A DNA stretch of 64,000 nt from Renibacterium sp043789415 (GTDB taxonomy: Bacteria; Actinomycetota; Actinomycetes; Actinomycetales; Micrococcaceae), in assembly GCF_043789415.1 (NCBI RefSeq), contig NZ_JBDLLW010000002.1, positions 248,001 to 312,000 on the forward strand. The letters are read 5' to 3'. This document shows, piece by piece, positions 52,068 through 61,700 of this stretch. The notes beneath the pieces are model-generated. The model had not been told where the DNA came from. It did no database searches and worked only from the letters and a program-made list of their open reading frames with translations. Numbering within the stretch: position 1 is the stretch's first letter; every line of letters starts with the position of its first letter. The position numbers and the translations under genes were made by a program.

Positions 52068-52889
52068 TCAGCTAGCGGCTTCTTCGCTGCCCATTGGCTC
52101 TGCTGTGGCGTCACTCGCCGGGTTCAGAGGCGGCACTTCCGTCTCTTCGTCGCGCAAGGGGCTCTTCGCACTAGCCGGGGTGACCGGGGGCGCCGCTTCG
52201 CCCTCCTTGCGAGATGACTGCCGCTCTTTGACGGTGCTGGCGTAGGCATCAACGTATTCCTGACCTGACAGCCTCATCAGCTCATACATGATTTCGTCGG
52301 TCACGCTGCGCTGCACGAATCGGTCGTCTTCAAGCCCTTGATAACGACTGAAATCCAGCGGTTCACCGAAGATCATCCCAATCCGCCGGATATTGGGCAG
52401 TTTCCGGCCGATCGGCTGCACCTTATCGGTACCGATCATCGCCACCGGAATCACCGGAACCCCCGAGCTGAGGACTAATTTAGCCACTCCCACTTTGCCT
52501 CGATACAGCTTCGCGTCGGGGCTTCGAGTGCCCTCGGGATAGATGCCCAGGAGTCCTCCCTTGGCGAGCACATCGGCTCCAGTGCTGAGCGAATTCGCCG
52601 AGGCGGCCCCACCGGAACGGTCCATCGGTAGCTGATTGGTCAGTCTGAAGAACAGCGCGGTCAGCTTGCCTTTGAGCCCCGCGCCGGTGAAATATTCGGA
52701 TTTCGCCAGGAACACCACGGGCCGGGGCACCATCAGCGGCATGAAGATCGAGTCCGAAAAGGACAAGTGGTTACTGGCAATGATCGCTGGCCCGGTTTCG
52801 GGCACATTGTCGAGGCCCTTGACCCATGGCCGGAAGAGCAACTTGAGCAAAGGGCCCAAGAAGATCTTCTTCAATACCCAATAAAACAC
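52068..52889 (-). CDS. 1-acyl-glycerol-3-phosphate acyltransferase family protein
   Basis: PlsC-type phospholipid acyltransferase of 273 aa. Motif I ASNHLSFSDSIFMPL (H-x4-D), motif II region FFRLTNQLPMDRSGG, motif III YPEGTRSPDAKLYRGKVG, motif IV VPVIPVAMIGTDKV. N-terminal hydrophobic segment; a charged Pro/Ala-rich C-terminal tail of about 50 residues. The GTG start follows AAGGCGA. The gap to aroG is 87 nt on the same strand. Confidence 0.92.
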   Translation of the reverse strand: MFYWVLKKIFLGPLLKLLFRPWVKGLDNVPETGPAIIASNHLSFSDSIFMPLMVPRPVVFLAKSEYFTGAGLKGKLTALFFRLTNQLPMDRSGGAASANSLSTGADVLAKGGLLGIYPEGTRSPDAKLYRGKVGVAKLVLSSGVPVIPVAMIGTDKVQPIGRKLPNIRRIGMIFGEPLDFSRYQGLEDDRFVQRSVTDEIMYELMRLSGQEYVDAYASTVKERQSSRKEGEAAPPVTPASAKSPLRDEETEVPPLNPASDATAEPMGSEEAAS

Positions 52890-53032
52890 GTCTCGCCTTT
52901 TCTCCGCCTCAGCCGGTGAGCACTCGCCGACTCTGCCGGTCTATGGCCGGGCATTCTGCAAGACTACTCTAGTGAGATAACCTGCTAAAAGGGATCTTTT
53001 TGCAACGACAGCAGCAGACGATGAGGCGCAGC

Positions 53033-53773
53033 ATGCACGAACCATTCATCAGCACCGGGCACGGTGAATTGGCAAAAATAGGCGTTGTGGTCTCACATGG
53101 CTTCACCGGTTCGCCGGAGAGTATGCGCCCGTGGGCAGAAAATCTGGCGAAACAAGGATTCTCCGTGAATATGCCGCTGCTTCCCGGGCATGGCACTAGC
53201 TGGGAACAGCTGAGCCGCACTCCTTGGCAGCAGTGGTATGCGGGTGCCGAGGCAGCCTATTTCGAACTCTCCAGTCGTTGCGAACAGGTCTTCGTCGCTG
53301 GGCTCTCAATGGGTGGCGCGCTCGCCCTGCGCTTGGCGGAGCATCATCCGGTGGCTGGACTCGCCCTGGTCAATCCAGCTCTGACGGCCGCCGACCCGCG
53401 GGCCAAATTAGCCGGAATCATGCGGTATTTCGTCAAAAGCGTGCCCGCTATCGGCAATGACATCATCAAACCGGGAATGGACGAGCACGCCTATTCCCGA
53501 ACCCCGGTCGCCGCGGTTCATCAGCTGAACCAACTCTTCAAAGACACCACAAAGCACCTAGACAGAGTCAAAGCACCGACCATTCTCTTCCGCTCCACCG
53601 TTGACCATGTGGTGCCGGATTCCTCAGTGACCGCCATTCAGAACGGGGTCAGCAGTAAAGACCTGCGGCTCGTGCAGCTTTCCCATAGCTACCATGTGGC
53701 CACCCTGGACCATGATGCGCCCACGATCTTCGCGGAGTCCGCAGCATTCTTCCGGGAGATCGCCGGTGTCTGA
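53033..53773 (+). CDS. Alpha/beta hydrolase, carboxylesterase type
   Basis: Serine esterase of 246 aa, like the Est30/monoglyceride lipase group. Oxyanion strand VVVSHGFTGSPESMRPWA, nucleophile elbow VAGLSMGGALA, catalytic Asp in FRSTVDHVVP and His in LSHSYHVATLDHD. Start chosen at ATG 53033 (GAGG 6 nt upstream); a TTG at 53000 with AAAGGGA and an ATG at 53021 are alternatives. Its position next to plsC hints at lipid metabolism (inference only). Confidence 0.88.
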   Translation: MHEPFISTGHGELAKIGVVVSHGFTGSPESMRPWAENLAKQGFSVNMPLLPGHGTSWEQLSRTPWQQWYAGAEAAYFELSSRCEQVFVAGLSMGGALALRLAEHHPVAGLALVNPALTAADPRAKLAGIMRYFVKSVPAIGNDIIKPGMDEHAYSRTPVAAVHQLNQLFKDTTKHLDRVKAPTILFRSTVDHVVPDSSVTAIQNGVSSKDLRLVQLSHSYHVATLDHDAPTIFAESAAFFREIAGV

Positions 53774-54269
53774 ACCTTCGAAGGAGTCCCCGCAGCCCAA
53801 TGAGGAGGAGATCTGGCAGGACCTGGTCTCTCGCCTCGAAGAGGACGCCGATCAGACCTTATTGGGCGATCAGACCCTGCTCGGGGATCAGCCCGGTCGC
53901 TCCGGGAAGAGCCAGAACGATCCTCAAAGCGCGCAGCCTTCCGGTGGCTTCGGGGACTTCGATCCACTCAATGTCAGGCGCCTCTCGGAGCCATCGCAAG
54001 GGCCACGAGACTACAGCCCGCCGGAGGACGAGGAAGAATTCGTTCCGCAGGAGCCCGCCTCACTGGCCGGTGTGGAGCCCTCCATCGCACTGGCCTGGAT
54101 CGGTGCCGCAGGAGTTCCGATAGCGCTGCTCTGCGCGGCGATCTTCTGGCGTGATGCGCCGCTGCTGGTCATTATTGCCGCCATCCTGATCTTCCTGGTC
54201 TCGGTGGGCTATCTGGTGTACCGGCTGCCCGGCCAGCGCAGCGATGACGACGACGGCGCCCAGGTCTAG
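53766..54269 (+). CDS. Membrane protein, unknown function
   Basis: Protein of 167 aa from GTG 53766, overlapping the esterase stop by 8 nt; the in-frame ATG at 53694 would lie well inside the esterase gene. A long acidic, probably disordered N-terminus (about 100 residues) contains a six-residue tandem repeat DQTLLG-DQTLLG. Two C-terminal membrane helices (about 105-123 and 128-147) and an acidic tail follow. Probably cotranscribed with the esterase. No family recognised. Confidence 0.72.
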   Translation: MSEPSKESPQPNEEEIWQDLVSRLEEDADQTLLGDQTLLGDQPGRSGKSQNDPQSAQPSGGFGDFDPLNVRRLSEPSQGPRDYSPPEDEEEFVPQEPASLAGVEPSIALAWIGAAGVPIALLCAAIFWRDAPLLVIIAAILIFLVSVGYLVYRLPGQRSDDDDGAQV

Positions 54270-54288
54270 CGCGATTCCGCTGGGAAGC

Positions 54289-55272
54289 TCAGCTCGTTCT
54301 TGGTGAACGAGAAAGGTCGGCGGCCCCGATGAGCCCGGCAGAGGAGCCCAGTTCGGCCAGCTCGATCCGAGCCGCGGGGCGAAAACCACGCCCGGTCAGA
54401 TTCCGTTTGAAAGCGCGTCGCGTCGGCGTCAGCAAAAGCTCTCCCGCACCGCACAGGCCACCACCCACTACGAACATCCCGGGATCCAAGGCGGCGGCCA
54501 GATTAGCCAGGCCCAAGCCGAGCCAGGAGCCGATGTCCTCGATCAGCTCGATCGACGCCGGATCTCCTTGCTGGGCCAGCTCGGTGACGACGGTGCCGGT
54601 GATCGAGTCGATTTCGCCGTCCACCACCCGAAGCAGTTCCTGTGCCACCGGGGAATTCGCTCGCGCCAGTTCCCGGGCTTCCCGGCCCAGCGCGTTGCCG
54701 GAGGCATACTGTTCCCAACAGCCCCGGTTGCCGCATTCGCAGCGATGACCACCGGGCATGATCACCTGATGGCCGAACTCCCCCGCGACTCCGAAGCGGC
54801 CCCGTTCTAGCCTGCCGTCCATCACCATGGCTCCGCCGATTCCGGTGCCCAGGGTGATGCAGACTAAGCGGCTTTCGCCACGCGCTTTACCGAATTTCCA
54901 TTCAGCCCAGGCGGCGGCGTCCGCATCGTTGGTGAGCATCACGGGACGCCGCAGCAGCCTTTCCAGATTCTCCCGAAGCGGCTCATTGCGCCATGCCAGA
55001 TGCGGGCTGAAAAGCACTGTGCCGCCACTGAGATCCATCCAGCCCGCGGCGCCGATGCCCACTGAATCGATCTGATGGTCCTTGCCCAGCTCGGAGACCA
55101 GCTCGACGATGGTGGCCTCAACGGCCCGGGGATCGCGGCCAGGTGTTCGCCGTCGTTGCTCGGCGAGCACCGCACCGTGCTCGTCCACCACCCCCGCGGC
55201 GACCTTGGTTCCACCGATATCAATGCCGATCGCCAGGCCTGGCTTCGATGGATCAGGTGTTTGCGCGTTCAC
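54289..55272 (-). CDS. glk: ROK family glucokinase
   Basis: ATP-dependent glucokinase of 327 aa. Phosphate-binding IGIDIGGTKVAAGVVD, catalytic Asp in LTNDADAAAWAEW, ITLGTGIGGAMV, and the ROK zinc motif HRCECGNRGCWEQYASG. Unlike regulatory ROK proteins there is no N-terminal HTH. With PpgK it gives the organism two glucose-phosphorylating enzymes. GTG start 6 nt after TAGAAT, no Shine-Dalgarno sequence: leaderless. Confidence 0.94.
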   Translation of the reverse strand: MNAQTPDPSKPGLAIGIDIGGTKVAAGVVDEHGAVLAEQRRRTPGRDPRAVEATIVELVSELGKDHQIDSVGIGAAGWMDLSGGTVLFSPHLAWRNEPLRENLERLLRRPVMLTNDADAAAWAEWKFGKARGESRLVCITLGTGIGGAMVMDGRLERGRFGVAGEFGHQVIMPGGHRCECGNRGCWEQYASGNALGREARELARANSPVAQELLRVVDGEIDSITGTVVTELAQQGDPASIELIEDIGSWLGLGLANLAAALDPGMFVVGGGLCGAGELLLTPTRRAFKRNLTGRGFRPAARIELAELGSSAGLIGAADLSRSPRTS

Positions 55273-55284
55273 AGCATTATTCTA
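55273..55284 (-). promoter_or_regulatory. -10 element, leaderless start of glucokinase gene
   Basis: Minus-strand TAGAAT (55284-55279), six nucleotides, then GTG 55272. Confidence 0.5.
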
Positions 55285-55350
55285 GGAGTAGTTGGGAAAC
55301 TCCGTTTTGCACAGTAAAGTTACTGGTCAGTAGATATCGAGGGAGCTATC

Positions 55351-57165
55351 GTGCAAGAAATTTCCGTACCGGCCGTCGTGAGCATTCCAGAGCAGAGCAA
55401 TTGCACTGATCTTTTGGAAAAACAGGCGAATAATCCGGCGAATCGTGCGCTCTTTGCTGTGCTGAACCAGTCCGGCGTTTGGCAAGACATCAGAGCAAGT
55501 GAATTCCGTACCGATGTGCGGGCTCTCGCCAAGGGCCTGATTGCCAGTGGCATCAACCCCGGCGACCGGATCGGCATCATGTCCCGCACCCGTTATGAGT
55601 GGACCCTGGTCGACTTTGCCATCTGGTACGCGGGTGCTATTTCGGTGCCGATCTATGAAACCTCCGCGCCTAGCCAAATTGCCTGGAACCTTTCCGATTC
55701 TGGCGCTGTCGCGGTCTTCGGTGAAGCTGACTCTCACCTGAGCAGCATCCATCAAGCGGTGGAATCCGAGGATCTCACGGCGACTACCCAGTTCTGGAAG
55801 ATGTCCGACGGCGGTCTGGACGTCTTGCGCGAAGCAGGCCAGGGCGTCTCCGATGAGGAACTCGAGCAGCGCCGTTCAGCGGCTGGACTGCGCGATATCG
55901 CCACCCTGATCTACACCTCGGGCACCACTGGCCGCCCCAAGGGCACCGAGATCACCCACGGGAATTTCGTCGAACTCTCGGAGAACGCGCTCGGCGTGCT
56001 CTCCGAAGCGGTGGCCACCGATGGCGCTCAGACGATCATGTTCCTGCCGCTAGCGCACGTCTTCGGCCGCTTCATCTCGATTCTGAATGTCGCCGCAGGC
56101 GCTCGCACCGGTCACACACCAGACATCAAGAATCTGCTCTCCGACTTCCAGAGCTTCAAGCCCACCTACATCCTGGCCGTTCCCCGCGTTTTCGAGAAGG
56201 TTTACAACTCAGCGGCCCTCAAGGCTGAGTCCGAGGGCAAGGGAAAGATCTTCGGAATCGCGGCGGAGACCGCGATCCAGTATTCCAAGGCTCGTCAAAA
56301 GGGCAAGGTGCCCTTCGTACTCAACCTCAAGCACGGGCTCTTCGACAAATTGGTGTACTCCAAATTGCGCACCGCAATGGGCGGTCAGTTGCAGTACGCC
56401 GTTTCGGGTGGCGGTCCATTGGGCGAACGCCTTGGGAATTTCTTCTACGGCATCGGTGTCACGGTGCTGGAAGGCTATGGCCTGACCGAAACCACTGCTC
56501 CGGTCACGGTGAACCGTCCAGATTTGATCAAGATCGGCACGGTGGGCAGGCCTTTACCGGGCAATGCGGTCCGAATCGCCGAGGACGGCGAAATCCTCAC
56601 CAAGGGCGTCTGCGTAATGCGAGGCTACTTCCAGCGCGAGGACCTGAGCGCTGAAGCCTTCGTCGACGGCTGGTTCCGCACCGGGGACATCGGCCAGCTC
56701 GATGAGGACGGCTTTCTCAGCATCACGGGACGCAAAAAGGAAATCATCATCACCGCGGGCGGCAAGAACGTCGCGCCTGCCCAGCTGGAGGATCAGATCC
56801 GAGCCGATGCTCTGGTTTCGCAGTGCCTCGTGATCGGTGAAGGCAAACCCTTCATCGCGGCACTCGTCACGCTGGACGAGGAGGCCCTTCCGCAATGGGC
56901 AAGCCATCACGGTCTGGCAGCCGATATCAGCGTGGAAGCGGCCGCGCGGGAACCCGTCGTACTGGCTGCGGTGCAAAAGGTGATCGACGGCGCCAATGGC
57001 TCGGTATCCCACGCGGAAGCCATTAAGTCGTTCCGTATTGTGCCGACCGATTTCACCGAGACCAGCGGTCATCTGACGCCCTCGTTGAAGATCAAACGGG
57101 CCCAGGTGCTCAAAGATTTCGATTCCGTGGTGGAAGAGATCTACTCGGCCCCCAAGCCTGCCTAG
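55351..57165 (+). CDS. Long-chain acyl-CoA synthetase (FadD15-like)
   Basis: Adenylate-forming enzyme of 604 aa that activates fatty acids to acyl-CoA. AMP-binding P-loop TLIYTSGTTGRPKGTEITHGNF, gate/AMP motifs VLEGYGLTETTAPVT and DGWFRTGDIGQLDEDGFLSITGRKKEIIITAGGKNVAP, with the catalytic Lys in the C-terminal domain. The start is GTG with GAGGGAG upstream. Ends at a 12-bp hairpin. Divergent from the glucokinase. Confidence 0.93.
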   Translation: MQEISVPAVVSIPEQSNCTDLLEKQANNPANRALFAVLNQSGVWQDIRASEFRTDVRALAKGLIASGINPGDRIGIMSRTRYEWTLVDFAIWYAGAISVPIYETSAPSQIAWNLSDSGAVAVFGEADSHLSSIHQAVESEDLTATTQFWKMSDGGLDVLREAGQGVSDEELEQRRSAAGLRDIATLIYTSGTTGRPKGTEITHGNFVELSENALGVLSEAVATDGAQTIMFLPLAHVFGRFISILNVAAGARTGHTPDIKNLLSDFQSFKPTYILAVPRVFEKVYNSAALKAESEGKGKIFGIAAETAIQYSKARQKGKVPFVLNLKHGLFDKLVYSKLRTAMGGQLQYAVSGGGPLGERLGNFFYGIGVTVLEGYGLTETTAPVTVNRPDLIKIGTVGRPLPGNAVRIAEDGEILTKGVCVMRGYFQREDLSAEAFVDGWFRTGDIGQLDEDGFLSITGRKKEIIITAGGKNVAPAQLEDQIRADALVSQCLVIGEGKPFIAALVTLDEEALPQWASHHGLAADISVEAAAREPVVLAAVQKVIDGANGSVSHAEAIKSFRIVPTDFTETSGHLTPSLKIKRAQVLKDFDSVVEEIYSAPKPA

Positions 57166-57200
57166 GCGGCGAGTTCACCCGAGCAGCAAACTGCGGTACA

Positions 57201-57230
57201 AGCAGGCTTCCGTGACGTCGGAAGCCTGCT
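57201..57230. terminator. Hairpin between acyl-CoA synthetase and MinD-like gene
   Basis: The 12-bp perfect stem AGCAGGCTTCCG (57201-57212) pairs with 57219-57230 around a 6-nt loop, 35 nt after the fadD-type stop and between convergent genes. Likely bidirectional. Confidence 0.7.
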
Positions 57231-57287
57231 CAAGGGTCCGCAGCCGAGGTAGCTGCTGAAAAAGCTGTCAGAACTGCCCGGCAGGAA

Positions 57288-58643
57288 TTAGCTGCCCTGC
57301 AATTCATCCACGGTGAGTGCCGCGAGTTCCATCACTGCGGCCCGGGTCGCGGGGCGCAGCCTGGCCAGATCGACCCTGCTGCCTTCGGCCAAGTGCTTGT
57401 CGTAAGGCAGCCGCAGCACCGACTTCACCCGGGAGCGGAAGTGATCTTCGATCTCTTCGACGTTGACCAGGGTCCCCTCCCCCGCGGACATATTGATCAC
57501 CACAATGGCCTTGGCCACCAAGTCGTGACGACCATGGGCTTCCAGCCAGGACAGGGTCTCAGAGGCCAGCCGGGCCTCATCGACGCTACCGCCGGAAACC
57601 AGCACCACGGTATCGGCCTTTTCCAGGGTGCCCTTCATCACCGAATGCACCATGCCGGTGCCTGAATCGGTGAGCACGATCGAGTAGTAACGGCTCAGGA
57701 TGTCGGTCACTGCCCGGTAGTCGGCGTCGTCAAATGCTTCGGCGATCGCTGGGTCGGTATCGGAAGCCAGTACGTCCAGGCGTGAGCCGTCCCTGGCAAC
57801 ATAGCTCGCCAGTTCAGAGAAGCTATTGACGGAAAAACGGTTTCTTACCAGCTGCCGCGCTGTGTAATCGGCACGGCCCGGGGAACGGTCTGAAAGCGTG
57901 CCACGATCCGGATTGGCATCCATTGCGATCACCCGGTCCTCCCGCATATCGGCGAGGACCATGCCGAGCAGAGTGGTCACCGTGGTTTTACCCACCCCGC
58001 CCTTGCGCGAAAGCACCGGAACATAGCGGGTCCGCTGGCCCAGCCGGGCAGCGATTCGATGATTCATCACCCGCTGCAGTCGGACCTTATCCGAATCTCC
58101 GACGTTGATATAGCCGAAAGAGCTCAGATAGAGCCAGCGGCGCCAGCCGGAGACCGGCGGGGTCTGCTGGCCGAGCAGCAATCGATCGGCGGTCAGCGCA
58201 GCTGCCGGTTCCGGTTTGCCCTGGTTGTCCTGACCACGACGTGCGCTCGCCTTATTCGCCTCAGTCTCCTGAGCGGCAGGGACTTGTTCCTTGCTGCTGC
58301 CTCCGCTGGGCTGCCAGGACGGCGCCTCCGGCTCGATGGCTTCGACAGCTTGAGCGCTGAACTGCGGCGCCGCCTCCGAACCGGCTTCTTCCCGACCGGA
58401 TTCAACAGCCTCGATCGTGACTGACTGATCCTGGGTTGCTTGGCTCTGAGCGGGCTCATCCGGCTGATCAGAGGCGGACTGCTCGGAGTCGGCTGTGGCT
58501 GCCTCGGGTTGCTGTTCCGAAGCGGGAAGCACAACCTCGGTCAAAGTATTCAACACGCCCGTGCTGGAAGGATCGGCAACGCTGTCGTTGCTCAGATCTC
58601 CGTGCGTAGGCTCGGTTTTCTCTGTTTCGAGTGCCATGCTCAT
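57288..58643 (-). CDS. MinD/ParA-like ATPase with long disordered N-terminus
   Basis: Protein of 451 aa. The first 170 or so residues are rich in Glu, Gln, Ser and Ala with no fold visible. The C-terminal 250 residues are a deviant-Walker ATPase: RYVPVLSRKGGVGKTTVTTLLG, AMDANPDRGTLSDR, and YSIVLTDSGTGMVHSVM. The layout resembles the MinD-like/EspI-type ATPases of actinobacteria rather than chromosomal ParA; no ParB or ESX gene is near, so the cargo is unknown. GGGGGAAG precedes the ATG. Lies downstream of pyc on the same strand. Confidence 0.82.
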   Translation of the reverse strand: MSMALETEKTEPTHGDLSNDSVADPSSTGVLNTLTEVVLPASEQQPEAATADSEQSASDQPDEPAQSQATQDQSVTIEAVESGREEAGSEAAPQFSAQAVEAIEPEAPSWQPSGGSSKEQVPAAQETEANKASARRGQDNQGKPEPAAALTADRLLLGQQTPPVSGWRRWLYLSSFGYINVGDSDKVRLQRVMNHRIAARLGQRTRYVPVLSRKGGVGKTTVTTLLGMVLADMREDRVIAMDANPDRGTLSDRSPGRADYTARQLVRNRFSVNSFSELASYVARDGSRLDVLASDTDPAIAEAFDDADYRAVTDILSRYYSIVLTDSGTGMVHSVMKGTLEKADTVVLVSGGSVDEARLASETLSWLEAHGRHDLVAKAIVVINMSAGEGTLVNVEEIEDHFRSRVKSVLRLPYDKHLAEGSRVDLARLRPATRAAVMELAALTVDELQGS

Positions 58644-58746
58644 CTTCCCCCTGGGCTCAATGGTTCATCAGCCGCGCAGAACGCTCAGCTTAAACCAGCA
58701 TTCACCCTAACGCACAAGGGCTGCTGAGCGCTAAAACAGCTGATCC

Positions 58747-61700
58747 TCAGGATTCAACCACCAAGAGCAGATCTCCGCCGTGCACCTGCTCCACCTGGGA
58801 GATGGCGATCCGGCTGACCTTCCCGGCGACCGGGGTGGTGATCGAGGCTTCCATCTTCATCGCTTCGATGGTGGCTACGGTATCGCCCGCCGCTACGGTA
58901 TCGCCCGCCGCTACTGCCAGCGTCACCGCCCCGGCGAAGGGCGCGGAAACCTGGCCCGGCACCTGAGGATCGGCCTTCTCCGCGGATTTCACCTTCGACT
59001 CAATGCTCTTATCCCTGACGTTGACCGGCCTGGATTGGCCGTTCAGCGTGCACATCACCAAGCGCATGCCCTTTTCATCGGGGTCGGAGATCGCTTCAAG
59101 GGAGGCGATCAGCCGCACGCCCTTGCCCAGCGGGATCACGTGCTCCTGGCCGCGCTGCAGGCCAAAGAGGTAGTCCCTGGTATCCAGGACTGAGACATCG
59201 CCGTAGTTGTTCCGCACCGCTTGGAATTCCTTGGTCGGGGCGGCAAAGAGCAGTCGGTTGAGGGTAGCCCGGCGAGTTGCCGAATCCGCGGCGAGACCTG
59301 CCCGGTCCTCCGCCGTCAGTTCCGTCTCACGCAGCTTGATCACCCGGCCCTGCAGGGCTTTGCTGCGGAAAGGCTCAGGCCATCCTCCGGGTGGGTCCCC
59401 CAGCTCGCCGGAGAGGAAGCCGATCACCGAATCCGGAATATCGTAGTTCTGCGGATTCTGCTCGAAATCTTCTGGATCGGCGCCGATGCCCACCAGGTGA
59501 AGCGCCAGATCGCCCACCACTTTGGAGGACGGCGTGACTTTGACCAGGTGCCCGAGGATCCGATCGGCGGCGGTGTACATATCTTCGATCGCCTCAAATC
59601 GCTCCCCCAGCCCCAGGGCGATGGCCTGCTGGCGCAAATTGGAGAGCTGCCCACCCGGGATCTCGTGCTGATAAACCCGGCCGGTCGGCCCCGGAAGCCC
59701 TGATTCAAAAGGCGCGTACACCCGGCGAATCGCCTCCCAGTAGGGTTCCAGTGCGCTCACTGCTTCGAGCGAGATACCGGTGTCCCGCGGGGTATGGGCG
59801 AGCGCGGCGACGAGCGCCGATGCGGAGGGCTGGCTCGTGGTGCCGGCCAAGGCAGCCGAGGCGACATCCACGGCGTCCACTCCCGCCTCAACGGCAGCCA
59901 GCAGGGTGGCTAGCTGACCGCCTGCTGTGTCGTGGGTGTGCAAGTGCACCGGAAGGTCGAAGCGCTCTCGGAGCGCGCTGACCAGCTTCGCTGCCGCCGC
60001 AGGGCGCAATAGCCCGGCCATGTCCTTGATCGCCAGGATATGCGCGCCAGCGTCAACGATTCGCTCGGCCAATTCCAGGTAGTAGTCGAGGGTGTAGAGC
60101 TTCTCCTCGGGGTTGAGCATGTCCGAGGTGTAGCACAGAGCCACTTCGGCAACAGCTGTGCCGGTATCCCGGACCGCTTTGATCGCCGGAGCCATCTGAC
60201 TCACATCGTTGAGCGCGTCGAAGATCCGGAAGATATCGATGCCGCTCGCGGCGGCCTCCTGAACGAAAGCTTCCGTGACGTCCTCCGGGTAGGGCGTGTA
60301 GCCCACGGTGTTGCGGCCTCGCAAGAGCATCTGCAAGCAGAGGTTCGGCAGCGCTTGGCGCAGCGCGCTGAGCCGCTCCCAAGGATCCTCGCCCAGGAAC
60401 CGCAGGGCGACGTCGTAGGTGGCACCACCCCAGGCCTCCACTGAGAGCAGTTGAGGAGTGAGCGCGGAGACCGCGGGACCGGCAGCCACCAGGTCCCTAG
60501 TGCGCACCCTGGTGGCCAGCAGCGACTGGTGAGCATCACGGAAGGTGGTATCGGTGACAGCCACGGCCTGTTGAGCGCGCAACTCAGCAGCGAATTTCTC
60601 AGGACCCAGTTCCAAGAGCCGCTGACGAGAGCCGGCCGGCAGTTCCGAACCGTCGAGCTTCGGCAACTTCAAGGCGGGATCCGCGTGGACCTTGAGTTCA
60701 CCGTGAGGCTTATTGACCGTGACGTCGGCGAGCCAGCTCAGCAGTTTGGTGCCACGATCCGCTGAGACATGGGTTTTGAGCAGTTCCGGGCGTTCTTCGA
60801 TGAAGGAGGTTGCCACGTTCCCGGCGATGAAGTCCGGATCGTCCAGCACGGACTGCAAGAAGGGGATGTTCGTGGAGACACCGCGGATTCTGAACTCTGC
60901 CAGCGCCCGACGTGCTCGGGCGACGGCGGAGGGATAGTCACGACCGCGACAGGTCAGCTTCACCAGCATGGAATCGAAATGCGGGGAGATCTCCGCTCCC
61001 GAGTAGACCGTACCGCCGTCGAGTCGCACTCCGGCACCGCCCGCGGAACGGTAACCGGTGATCTTCCCGACGTCGGGGCGGAACCCGTTCGCCGGATCTT
61101 CGGTGGTGATCCGGCATTGCAAGGCGGCACCCTTGATGAACACGGTGTCCTGGCTCAGCCCCAGCTCCGCCAGGGTGGCTCCCGAAGCGATCCGCATTTG
61201 CGCCTGCACCAGGTCCACATCGGTGATCTCCTCGGTCACCGTATGCTCGACCTGGATCCGCGGGTTCATCTCGATGAAGACATGCTGACCGGCACGATCT
61301 CCGGCGGTGTCGACCAAGAATTCCACGGTGCCCGCGTTGACGTAACCGAGCGCTTTGGCGAAGGCGACGGCATCCCGGTACAAGGCCTGGCGAATCGAAT
61401 CGTCGAGTTGCGGAGCGGGAGCGATCTCGATGACCTTCTGGTGCCTGCGCTGCAAAGAGCAGTCCCGCTCGAAGAGGTGCATCACATTGCCCTGCGCATC
61501 GGCCAGGATCTGAACCTCGATGTGACGCGGACGGAGCACCGCCTGCTCCAGGAACATCGTGGGATCACCGAAGGCTGCATCCGCCTCACGCATCGCTGCT
61601 TTGAGCGCCTCGGGCAGTTCCTCCCGGGTCTCCACCCGACGCATCCCCCGACCACCGCCGCCCGCTACTGCTTTGGCGAAGATGGGAAAGCCGATCTCAT

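Noticed and set aside
58874..58909. 18-bp tandem repeat in pyc as a mutation or insertion
   Set aside because: The encoded GDTV-AAGDTV spacing is normal for biotinyl carrier domains, so the protein is not altered in length.
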